From: Emiliania huxleyi CCMP1516
Lineage: Eukaryota; Haptophyta; Isochrysidales; Noelaerhabdaceae
Assembly: GCF_000372725.1 (NCBI RefSeq)
Contig: NW_005200951.1
Coordinates: 241,761-305,760, forward strand
Length of the DNA: 64,000 nucleotides
Direction: 5' to 3'
Shown: piece by piece, positions 51,772-60,359 of the stretch
Numbering within the stretch: position 1 is the first letter of the stretch
Layout of the letters: each line of letters begins with the position of its first letter
Translations under genes and position numbers: made by a program
Notes under the pieces: model-generated
What the model was told of the DNA's origin: nothing
What the model saw: only the letters and a program-made list of their open reading frames with translations
Databases searched by the model: none

Positions 51772-52583
51772 CCATTCTATTTCGAAGAATGCCATTCTGA
51801 TTACCCGGTTTTTGAGATTCGCCTCGCAGATTACCCGGCCAACGATATTTTCCTGCTTAGCGCGATTTCCGTGAAACCAGTTTACCCAGTCTCCCACAAT
51901 TCATGTTTCAGCTTACATGTACCCGGTCGCTAAAATTTCTCAGGGCAGATTAACCCGGTCGACCAAGTTTCTCGTCCAGATTACCCGGCAACGATTTTCC
52001 TGCTCAGCAGTAATTTCATCAAAAACTGACAAATCAGTTTACCCGGTCTCCCACCCACAATTCGCGTTTCATTCAGCTTACCCGGTGGCTAAAATTTCTC
52101 TCAGGGCAGATTACCCGGTCGGCCAAATTTCTCGTCCAGATCACCCGCGACCCGGCGGCTAACATACTTTTCTCTTTCAGATTACCCGCTCGGGCAAAAT
52201 TTCTCGTTTCAGCTTACCCGGACACGGACGGCTGTCTAGCTAGGCGCAAAGGCCGGACTCAGCGTGAACCTCGTCCAGACAGAGAGCGAGCGCACCTGCG
52301 GCACGTGTCCTAAGGAGAGCTCCCACTCGGAATCCCCGGCCTCGTTTGCTTGAATGACGCAGTCGTGAATCCGTACAACTCTTTCAGATTACCCGGCGCA
52401 TCCCACTACCGGGTGATCTGGAAAAAGAAATTTCGCGAGCCGGGTAACCTGGAAACGACATTTCGCCGTGTTGGGTAATCTGGAAATGACATTTCGCCGT
52501 GTTGGGTGATCTGCGAGGCAAAAATACGCAGACGCCGGGTGATCTGAAAAACGCCGGGTGATCTGCGAGGCGAATATAGAATG
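51772..52583. mobile_element. TTACCCGG-array element with inverted ends
   Basis: From 51800 to 52390, GATTACCCGG or CTTACCCGG recurs about a dozen times at 20-60 bp spacing, mostly followed by AAATTTCTCGTCCAGATTAC-type sequence. From 52405 to 52570 the motif is inverted (CCGGGTGATCTG, CCGGGTAACCTGG). The outer copies form an inverted repeat: ATTCGCCTCGCAGATTACCC at 51817 and GGGTGATCTGCGAGGCGAAT at 52556. CATTCTAT-type sequence lies just outside both ends. No ORF. No target duplication was identified, so the transposon reading is tentative. Confidence 0.6.
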
Positions 52584-52597
52584 TAGGTCTGAGACCG

Positions 52598-52698
52598 CTG
52601 GTGCTGAGCTCATCATTCACACTGTCGTCAACCATGAGAGCGAGTGTAGGGCTAGCGGTAGGCCGCCTGCAAGTGACGTGACTCCCTTTCAGTTCATT
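52598..52698 (+). repeat. 101-bp direct repeat, copy 1
   Basis: Identical to 53018-53118, including GCTCATCATTCACACTGTCG and CTCCCTTTCAGTTCATT. Both copies are followed, at similar distance, by GACGAAATCAATGGACATGT, so the duplication includes the start region of the NADAR gene. Copy 1 leads into a short non-homologous frame. Confidence 0.95.
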
Positions 52699-53017
52699 CG
52701 AGCCGACTGCCCTTCTGGACGAAATCAATGGACATGTACATGTGCACGATGGTGGAGCCAACGCCACCACGGCGGCCAAGGCACCAGAGCCTGCGGAGGC
52801 GGCTCGCAAGGCAAAGGCTGCGTGCAAGAACACTGCGGTCTCGCCGAGAGAAGCAATGCGCAAGAGCGAGAGCAAGAGCAAGAGCAAAACCTCGAGCAAG
52901 AGCAAAACCTCACAGTCGAACGAGATGGGTCCTTTAAAGCCACAGGGATAGAATTAGGCACGCACCTCTACTTACTTACTCGCGCAGCACCAACCAACCA
53001 GCTGCCAGCCAGCCAGT

Positions 53018-53118
53018 CTGGTGCTGAGCTCATCATTCACACTGTCGTCAACCATGAGAGCGAGTGTAGGGCTAGCGGTAGGCCGCCTGCAAGTGACGTG
53101 ACTCCCTTTCAGTTCATT
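53018..53118 (+). repeat. 101-bp direct repeat, copy 2 (upstream of the NADAR gene)
   Basis: Identical to 52598-52698, 420 bp away. Likely promoter or 5' UTR of the gene starting at 53176. Confidence 0.95.
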
Positions 53119-53175
53119 TGAGCCAACTGTCTGCTGGCCCCGCCACCCCGCGCCGGGCTGTGAAAGACGAAATCA

Positions 53176-54507
53176 ATGGACATGTCCGGACGACCCATGT
53201 CAGCAGTGCCGCCGCTCGATGCGGTGCTCTCGGAGCCAATGATCTTCTTGTCTGCCGCTCAGCGGCAGGTCGTGCAGCGGTACCAGCATCTTGCTGCGCT
53301 TGCAGATAGGCTGCCCTGCTGGGTGCCAGCTCGTACCGTGGCCGATGCGCTGGGCTTTGATCACTCCGGCATCGAGCTGGCGCTGCGTTTGGCGGGCCGC
53401 CCTTACGTGTGGGCCACAGAATTTGAGAACGTGCACTCTCTTTGGCGCTACGGGGAGCCAAACATCCTGGTGGACGGTCAACGCCACGCCTGTTCGGAGG
53501 ATTACTACCAAGCTCAGAAGACAGTGCCTTACGACGACGGCGCGTGGTGCGCGCGGCGTGAGGGCGTGATGGAGGTGGCGGTGCGGGCCAAGCTGGCGGC
53601 CGACCCGGCGCTGCGGACGCTGCTGCTCGCCACGGCGCCGCACCCGCTGCTCTCGCTCAAGGCGGACCGCGTGTGGGGCGTCGACCCGCGCAAGGGCGGC
53701 GACAACCTGCTCGCGCGCCTCTGGGAGCGGCTGCGCGAGGAGCTGCTGCACCGCGGCGGCGGCGGCCGTGGCAGCGACGCGCCGGCCAGGGTCGCCGCCA
53801 CGGGCGACGGCCCGCTCGCCACAATGGCCAACGGCCTGCCCGCCACCACGGCCGACGGCCCGCCCGTGCTCGTCGCGCCCGGCGACGAAGATGCGCACGC
53901 GCTGCTGTGCGCGCGAGTGCTGCCGCACCTGCCTCCCCTCGTGCAGCAGCAGATCGCCACCGGTCTGCGCGACCGCGAAGTGGCGCTCGCGCGGGTCGTC
54001 GGCCGCGACGCGCACGTGCCGGCGGGCCACGTGCTCGTGCACGGTGCGCCGCTGCCGCTCGCCGAGCTGCACGCCCTCGCGGCGGCGGGCGGACTCGACA
54101 CGTGCCTCGCCGCATGGCCGCTGTGGCGCGAGGCCGACGGTGCGGCCGCCGCCGCCAACGCGGCGGACGAGGCGGGGGCGGCACACGGCGTGCTGCAGCG
54201 CGAGGTGGGCGCCGTCGCCCTCGCACTCGGCTCGCGCGCGCCGCCCGTGGCCGTGCGTGTGCGCTACCGCGGGCGCGAGGCGGCGGAGGTGCACGTGCTG
54301 CCGACGCTGACGGGGCTGCAGCTCAAGTCGAAGGTGATCGCCGAGCTGGGCCTCGACGGCGGCTTCCAGCACTACTACCTGAAGCTGAACCGCGCGCCGT
54401 TCGGCGCGCGCTCGCGGGTCGCCGAGCACGACGGCTGGTGCGACGGCTGCGTCGTCGAGCTCGAGGACGTCGGCGAGGGCCAGGCCAAGGCCATCGGGCA
54501 CACGTGA
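53176..54507 (+). CDS. NADAR-domain protein with C-terminal ubiquitin-like domain
   Basis: Single exon, 443 residues. Residues about 70-195 fit the NADAR (YbiA/RibX) fold: WATEFENVHSLWRYGEP, then CSEDYYQAQKTVPYDDGAWC, VMEVAVRAKLAADPALRTLL and DRVWGVDPRKGGDNLLARLW. YYQAQK and DRVWGV are the family's most conserved blocks. NADAR proteins act as N-glycosidases on ADP-ribose-type substrates, and some reverse ADP-ribosylation of guanine. A middle region with DEDAHALLCARVLPHLPPLV and a valine-rich strand pair follows. Residues about 355-435 are beta-grasp-like (VAVRVRYRGREAAEVHV, LQLKSKVIAELGL, CDGCVVELEDV). The fusion may target the enzyme to a partner. The ATG lies in the duplicated GACGAAATCAATGGACATGT. 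Confidence 0.82.
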   Translation: MDMSGRPMSAVPPLDAVLSEPMIFLSAAQRQVVQRYQHLAALADRLPCWVPARTVADALGFDHSGIELALRLAGRPYVWATEFENVHSLWRYGEPNILVDGQRHACSEDYYQAQKTVPYDDGAWCARREGVMEVAVRAKLAADPALRTLLLATAPHPLLSLKADRVWGVDPRKGGDNLLARLWERLREELLHRGGGGRGSDAPARVAATGDGPLATMANGLPATTADGPPVLVAPGDEDAHALLCARVLPHLPPLVQQQIATGLRDREVALARVVGRDAHVPAGHVLVHGAPLPLAELHALAAAGGLDTCLAAWPLWREADGAAAAANAADEAGAAHGVLQREVGAVALALGSRAPPVAVRVRYRGREAAEVHVLPTLTGLQLKSKVIAELGLDGGFQHYYLKLNRAPFGARSRVAEHDGWCDGCVVELEDVGEGQAKAIGHT

Positions 54508-54542
54508 CGTCGGCAACACGGCATTCGCGGACTCTGCCTTTC

Positions 54543-55614
54543 GTAGGGTGCCCACAGGACCCAAAAGAAAATAGCTTTCGGGCTCAAAAAGGGACGCACG
54601 AGGCAAATCTGATGTTGGAGATATGGAGTGTTCCAATAGGAGCGAGGCCTCTTCCGTTGGGGGACCGAGTGACTAGGAAACGAGGGTTCCCCATTGTGTC
54701 CCCTTCGCGTGCCAGCGTGACACTGCACTTGGCGCCGAGCGCCCGCGGCACAGACCTTGTGCAGGCCTCCCCTCATATTGAGTGCACCGGTCCGGACCGA
54801 TGGCGCTCGGTGTTGGAGCAAGCAAGACCCCCCCCCCCCCCATCGGCGCGTGCCCGACCTTTGAACGGCCGCCAGGAGCACCAAGAGGACTCCTCATGGC
54901 TGCACTCAAGTGGGGGCTTCGACCGGCCTCGGCTGGGGGGGTGGGTTGTCCCGGTTGCGGACGCCTTCTGCAGCCCCCTGGGATGGGGACAGCACCCCAA
55001 AACTGCCCCTCGGCGGCATACAGCACTGCCAGCCAGCCTCTTCCTCCTCCTCAAGGGCTGTACTATAGGCCATATTGCGCCGCCTCCTACTGGCAGCCGG
55101 GCGGGCGCGCGCCGCGCGCGCCTCGGCGCGCGCACGGCTCGCAAAGCTCGAACGAGTACTGCCGCACCTGGCCGCCTCTCAAGGCTGCCGGGCGGCAGTA
55201 CTCGCCTCGCAAGGCGCGCACCAACTGCTCTGGCTGCTGCGCCGGCGGCCGCTGCGCTGGCCGCTGCTGCGCCGGCTGGCAGGCGGTACGGCCGCCGGCG
55301 GCCGCTGCACCCGCGCCTTCCCTCGCGGGCGCCGTCGCGCCGTGCGCGCCCAAGTGTGCTGGCACACGGCACGCGTCGTCACTCAGCCGGGAGAACAGGC
55401 GGTGCTGTGCGCGAAGCGCGCGCGATCTCGTACTTTTAAGGCTGGATCCGGCCATTCCAAGGGTATACCTTTGAGAACCCCCCCGCCCGTGTGGCCGTGT
55501 CCCACCCTCCTAGTCACACTCTCAATTTCTCGGACTCTCCAACACGAAGTGCTGCGATCGGGGTTGGCCCATTTCTTTTTTACTTTCTTTTTTTGGGCCC
55601 TGTGGGCACCCTAC
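54543..55614. repeat. Inverted repeat pair around a 1.07-kb segment
   Basis: GTAGGGTGCCCACAGGACCC at 54543 is inverted at 55595-55614 (GGGCCCTGTGGGCACCCTAC). Homology continues inward in weaker form (GTTGGAGAxxxxGAG, GAGTGTGACTAGGA). No target duplication seen. The interior contains GC-rich frames without a recognisable product and overlaps what would be the 3' UTR of the NADAR gene. Could be an old transposon or a pair of inverted dispersed repeats. Confidence 0.6.
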
Positions 55615-56071
55615 ACCCGCGCTAGGTCTCGGGGGACGCAGCTCGCAGGCAGGGGTTGTCACACCCGACGACCTCGGGAACTAGCCGGGGTAGTCGGAGA
55701 AGGGGCAACTCCGTGCACTGACGGTCGGCCGTCAGAAAACACGCCTCCGTGGCTCGGGTTACACCAATCCTCGCTACCCAACGGGCCAAAGGATATCCAC
55801 CTCGAGAACCTCGAGAGCATACCAGTAGGGTCCCCATCTGGTGCGGTCTGGGGGCCAGCAGCAACCACACACACAACACCGCCTGGCGAGCGTCGCGCAG
55901 CGGCACACCTGCTCAAAAACGGAAGGGCCCGGTTGGACCCACGGGGCTCACGCACTCGCTCGGGGGCGCCGCCTCACTCTCTGCGCCACTTTTGAGGCGT
56001 GAGGGCCGGTGAGGCGGCGCCCCGCGCGGCGCGTTCCTCGCCCTCCACGCCGTCCCTGCGCACGTGTGGAT
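55615..56071. other. Intergenic, promoter side of the HBS1-like gene
   Basis: No gene seen. Short inverted sequences around AACTAGCCGGGGTAGTC near 55680. Confidence 0.5.
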
Positions 56072-57773
56072 ATGGCGCGCCACCGCGCGGTCCGAGGCCT
56101 GGCCAACACGTGGCGTGACGAGCTCGACGACTTGGAATACCAAGACGACGACGAGGACTGGGCGCCGGCGAAGCCTGCCAAGCCCGCGAAGCCAGCAAAG
56201 CCGGCGGCGGCGCCTGCTGCTCCCAAGCCGTTTGTCTCCAAGAAGGAGCGGCAGAGACTGCAGCAGCAGCAGCAGCAGCCACCGCCGCAGCAGCCGCAGC
56301 AGCCGCAGCAGGATCCCGCTGCGACACCTTCGGCGCCCGCGCTGCCACCGGGGCTCAAGCCGCCGCCGGGTCTGTGCGGAAGCGCGGCGAGCTCCTCGAC
56401 GGCTGAGGGCCCTCCGTCCGAGCCCTCGCTCGAGCACCTCGTGCTGGGGGCCGCCCCTTCCTCTCCAGCCGCCTCCGCCTCCTCCGCCGCCCCTCCCCTC
56501 CCGCAGCTCAACCTCGTCGTGGTGGGGCACGTCGACGCCGGGAAGTCACCTCGGAACCTTCTCGGAACTTTCTCGGAGCCTTCCCTGTAGGTGTGGCGCA
56601 GCTCGTCGTGGCAGTCAACCTCGGAACTGTCTCAGAACCTTCTCGGAGCCTTCCCTGTAGGTGGGGCACGTCGACGCCGGGAAGTCGACTCTGATGGGCC
56701 GTCTGCTGCTGCTCGCGGGCGACGTCGACGCGCGCGCGCTCCGCCGCGGCGGCATGAGCGCGCCGCGTCCCTTTTCACACGTCCGAGCCTGAACAGGCGC
56801 GTGCGCTGCACCGCTGCGAGCGCGAGGCGGCGGCCCTTGGCAAGGAGTCGTTTCGGTACGCGTTTCTGCTCGACCACGGCGCCGACGGAGGGAGCGAGGC
56901 TCTATAATTCGCTCAGTGATGATTCCCCAATTCACAATGACCGTAGGTGCCGACGAGAGGGAGCGAGGCGTCACCATCGACGTCTCCGCCGCCTTCCTCC
57001 GCACCCGCCGCCTCGCCCTCAATGTGCTCGACGCGCCGGGCCACCGCGATTTTGTGCCAAACATGGTCGGCGGCGCGGCGCAGGCGGACGCGGCGCTCCT
57101 CGTGCTCAACTCGTCGGCCGGCGAGCTCGAATCGGGCTTGGCGGGGCAGACGGGCGAGCACGTCTGGCTCTGCCGCGCGCTGGGCGTGGCGCAGCTCTGC
57201 GTCGTGGCAGTCAACCTCGGAACTGTCCCGGAACCTTCTCGGGGCCTTCCCTGCAGGTGTGGCGCAGCTCGTCGTGGCAGTCAACCAGATGGACTCCGTC
57301 GGCTGGGCGCGGGAGCCTAGAAAGCGGAACACAGAGACCGCGGAGCTTGCGCTCGAGAGGAGACGTCTTCCACTCCGGCGTAGCCGGCTTGTACTCCGCT
57401 GTGCTCGCCTCCCTCGGTACCCACGCGGTGCCCCTGAAGACTCTGCACAGTATCCGTACCGGCGTAGCCGGCTTGTACTCCGCTGTGCTCGCCTCCCTCG
57501 TACCCACGCGGTGCCCCTGAAGACTCTGTGCACAGTATCCGTACGCTGCGCGACCGGCGTGGCGATTCCTACCCCACACGACCACGGGACCGAACCCGCG
57601 CTGGATTCGAGACTCTGGGAGGTATGGTACTCACGCCGCAGGCGCGGGAGCGGTTCGAGGAGGTGCAGGCGCGGGTTCGGCCGCTACTCTCCCAGGCGGG
57701 GTACGCCGCGCCGCGCTTTGTCCCCGTCTCGGCAATGCGAGGAGTCAACTTGGGCGGCGGCGGCGGTGGTGGC

Positions 57774-57823
<50 letters not shown>

Positions 57824-59048
57824 AGGCGGCGGAGGAGGAGGAGGAGGAGGTGCGGCAACGGCCGAGCTGAGCTGGTATGATGGCCCGACTTTGCTCGACG
57901 CGCTCGACACGCTGGAGGCGCCGGCGCGGCCGCCGGGCGTCGGCACGCGGCCGTGCGCCAACGAGGCGCCCGGGTTTTTTCTTTTTTCTTAATTTTTCTT
58001 TTTCCTAGGCACGCGGCTGTGCGTCAACGACGCCTTCCGCTCGACGGACGCGGGCGCGGCGTCGGTCGGAGCTCACCATTAAGCACTGGCTAACATTGAC
58101 GAGCTGACTGATGGGCGAACTAGGCGCGGCGTCGCTCGGCGCCTTCACGCTCAGCGGGACCCTGCAGGCGGGCGAGATGGCGCGCGGCGCTCGGCTGCTG
58201 CTGCTGCCGGCGGCCGAGCAGGCCGCCGCCAAGACGCTCCGCCCGCGCCTCTTGCTTAGTGTTCACTGCTTACCTTAAGGTAGACGAATTCGTTATTCAA
58301 CTACTCAGGTCACCGTCAAGACGCTCCGCTCGCGCGGCGCGCCGGTGGAGCGGGCGGCGGCGGGGGACCACGTCGAGGCTTGGCTCGCGCAGTCTCCCTC
58401 AGAGCCGAGCGTCGTCGGCGCGGGGTGCGTGCTCTGCGACGCGAGCAAGCCGGCGCACCGCTCGCGCGGCCGGGCGAGGGAATGGCTCCATGAGCGAATG
58501 GCCATCCGTGACCGTGAGTGAATCAGGCGCCGCTCGCGAGGCTGGTCGAGGTGCAGCTGCGGGTGCTGCCGTGCGGCGCCGCCCTCAGCCGCGGCATGCC
58601 GTGCGAGGCGTATTGCCACGCCGCGAGCGTGCCCGCCGTACTCGCGTCCTTGGTCTGCCGCATCGACCGGCAGGGCAGGCGGGTCAACACACACACACGC
58701 ACACACACACACACAGACACACACACACCGCTCACCCACGCGCACCGGGCTTTGCACTTTATTGCCGTGCGGCTCCTGTCGTCTAGGAGTCGCGAGGGGG
58801 CTAGCCTGGCCCTTGCCCCACCACCTTGTGTGTGTGGAGGAGTTTACCTGACCTTACCTAGCCTTAGGCGGGTCAACGGGCCGCGCCCGCGCGTACTCCT
58901 CCCCGGGGGGGCGGCGGTGGTGCAGCTGCAGCTCTCGCGCGCCGTCTGCGTCGAGCTGTACGCGGCGTGCAGGCCCATGGGGCGGGTCGTGCTGCGCGAG
59001 GGCGGAAAGACGCTGGCGGCCGGGACGATCACCGCTGTCCTGGCGTGA
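56072..59048 (+). CDS. HBS1: HBS1-like translational GTPase, 11 exons
   Basis: ATG at 56072; exons join in frame to about 610 residues ending [10 protein letters not shown]. The N-terminal 30 residues ([20 protein letters not shown]) fit the HBS1 N-domain, followed by Lys-Pro and Gln-rich linkers. GTPase motifs: G1 GHVDAGKST, switch region [12 protein letters not shown]3 DAPGHRDF, G4 NQMD (NKxD in most relatives). Domains 2 and 3 read [60 protein letters not shown] and [23 protein letters not shown]1 works with Pelota/Dom34 to rescue stalled ribosomes. An eRF3 identity is less likely given the N-terminus. Nine of ten introns use GC donors, and all ten begin with a copy of the next exon start. 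Exon 6 carries a poly-Gly tract from a GGC repeat. Confidence 0.88.
56522..56660 (+). mobile_element. Two tandem introner family A units forming HBS1 intron 1
   Basis: Intron starts GTGGGGCACGTCGACGCCGG and the next exon starts with the same 20 bases. The body has two CTCGGAAC...TTCCCTGTAG units. Between them lies GTGTGGCGCAGCTCGTCGTG, an exact copy of the start of exon 5 of the same gene (57257). Confidence 0.95.
57184..57256 (+). mobile_element. Introner family A copy forming HBS1 intron 4 (73 nt)
   Basis: Starts GCGTGGCGCAGCTCTGCGTC and is followed by exon GTGTGGCGCAGCTCGTCGTG. Body CTCGGAACTGTCCCGGAACC, end TTCCCTGCAG. GC donor. Confidence 0.94.
57367..57546 (+). repeat. Tandem duplication of ~90 bp inside HBS1 intron 5
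   Basis: CGGCGTAGCCGGCTTGTACT and the following bases to CACAGTATCCGTAC occur twice in a row (57375 and 57464) with a 3-bp gap difference. The intron runs from GCGCGGGAGCC (about 57308) to CCGCAG (about 57645), before exon GCGCGGGAGCGGTTCG. Confidence 0.9.
58728..58867 (+). mobile_element. Introner family D copy in HBS1 intron 10
   Basis: Intron begins GCGGGTCAAC (exon 11 begins GCGGGTCAACGG), passes through a CA microsatellite, then GCACCGGGCTTTGCACTTTA, GCCCTTGCCCCACCACCTTG and the end CCTAGCCTTAG. Confidence 0.93.
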
Positions 59049-59317
59049 GACTGGAGAGGTTGAGTCTCCGCGGCCCGCGCACGTTTCATGTTCATCGGGA
59101 TCTTTCTCTCTGTCCACAATCACCGCGTCGGGCGGCCACCCAACACACGCATATCGGTTTCGGTGCACAAGAATCAAGATGTCTCATGTCCACGCGCGGG
59201 GAGTGTTTTCTCCTGGGCAGTCTCTTGTACGTACAACAACAACATATGTCAACAGCTAAGCTAACTAAGTAGAAGAGGCATTCGAACACACAAAATACAC
59301 GCTAGAGAGCGTCTAGG

Positions 59318-60112
59318 CTACTCGCCGCCCATCGTTCTCGTTGTTTGCGGGTCGGCGGCGGGGGCTGGCGGCGCCGCCAGGTCGCCGCGGCTCGAGATGG
59401 AACTGAGGACGAGGAGCCAGAAGAAGCTCACCAGCGCGATGAAGGGCACGCGCCACTGCGGCGGCACCACCCCAAAGGTGAGGCACTGCACGGGCGTCCA
59501 GAGCGCCCAGTACTTGAGCAGCAGGTCGCGCCGCGCGTCCTCGACGTACCTGCGCAAGCCCTCCCGCAGCGGGCGGCGGAGGACCGCGGCCTTGACGAGG
59601 TAGAGGACAGGTAGACACAGCAGCGGCGTCAGCACGAGCTGGTCGAAGACCACCTTGACCGCCACGGTCGCTGGGTCGTCGCCCTCGCCGAACCAGAGCG
59701 GGTAGCGGTCGTTGAAGAGGTAGTACTGGGTGCACCCCTGGTACAGCCCGCCGTAGAGGAGGAAGGCCAGCGACCGCTGCCACGAGTAGCCGCGCCGCTC
59801 GGAAGGCTCCAGCACCTCGCAAGACACGTCGTCGCAAGAGACGATCCCGGCCTCCGGCTCCGCCTCAATGGCGGCCAGCTCGCGCGCCTGCGTGATGCAA
59901 TCCGCGATCGTTGCCTTAAACGCGGTGATGCAGAAGGCCGACTGGTACGGCGCCGCCCGGACCCACTCGTCGGCCACGCTGTAGATGTCGACGACTGACA
60001 GTGTTGCCGGGCGCAAGCGCGAGCGGCCGAACGCAGGTGCTAGCGGTCGGTGACCCGCGGCTTGCAACGCTGCTCCCGAAACGACCAGCGCCAACCCGAA
60101 CAGAAGGCGCAT
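59318..60112 (-). CDS. Mpv17/PMP22-family membrane protein
   Basis: Single exon, Met at 60112, 264 residues. The N-terminus is a signal peptide (MRLLFGLALVVSGAALQAAG) followed by an Arg/Pro-rich stretch, suggesting a plastid or other complex-membrane leader. Family marks are visible: FCITAFKATIADCITQ (conserved D near a membrane helix), RSLAFLLYGGLYQGCTQYYL, KVVFDQLVLTPLLCLPVLYL, LLKYWALWTPVQCLTFGVVP and WRVPFIALVSFFWLLVLSS. Mpv17 relatives are four-helix proteins of mitochondrial, peroxisomal or plastid membranes thought to form channels. A Cys/Glu-rich insert (SCDDVSCEVLEPSERR) lies between the first two helices. Confidence 0.85.
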   Translation of the reverse strand: MRLLFGLALVVSGAALQAAGHRPLAPAFGRSRLRPATLSVVDIYSVADEWVRAAPYQSAFCITAFKATIADCITQARELAAIEAEPEAGIVSCDDVSCEVLEPSERRGYSWQRSLAFLLYGGLYQGCTQYYLFNDRYPLWFGEGDDPATVAVKVVFDQLVLTPLLCLPVLYLVKAAVLRRPLREGLRRYVEDARRDLLLKYWALWTPVQCLTFGVVPPQWRVPFIALVSFFWLLVLSSISSRGDLAAPPAPAADPQTTRTMGGE

Positions 60113-60359
60113 TCCCGATCGTTCAGAAGGGAGCGCACTGGCACAACTTTGTCGCAAAGGCAGAACGCGAAAGGGGAAAAGGATCCTCGGCGCTGTTCAC
60201 AGCTAGCTCTCTGCGGCAAAGTCAAACCACCCCACCTACCGGGGAAAAGAATGTGCGTGCTGCGAAGTATCCCAGTATCTGGTCTGGCTCCGCGAAGTAG
60301 AAGTAAGAAAATACTCCAACTCTCCTTACCTACTGAGATGTGCCCGCCGACGCGCATCC

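Noticed and set aside
57700-57870. Poly-Gly tract in HBS1 exon 6 as an intron
   Set aside because: The frame is open through it, no GT/GC...AG pair with exon mimicry was found, and conserved sequence ([12 protein letters not shown], then [11 protein letters not shown]) continues on both sides in frame.
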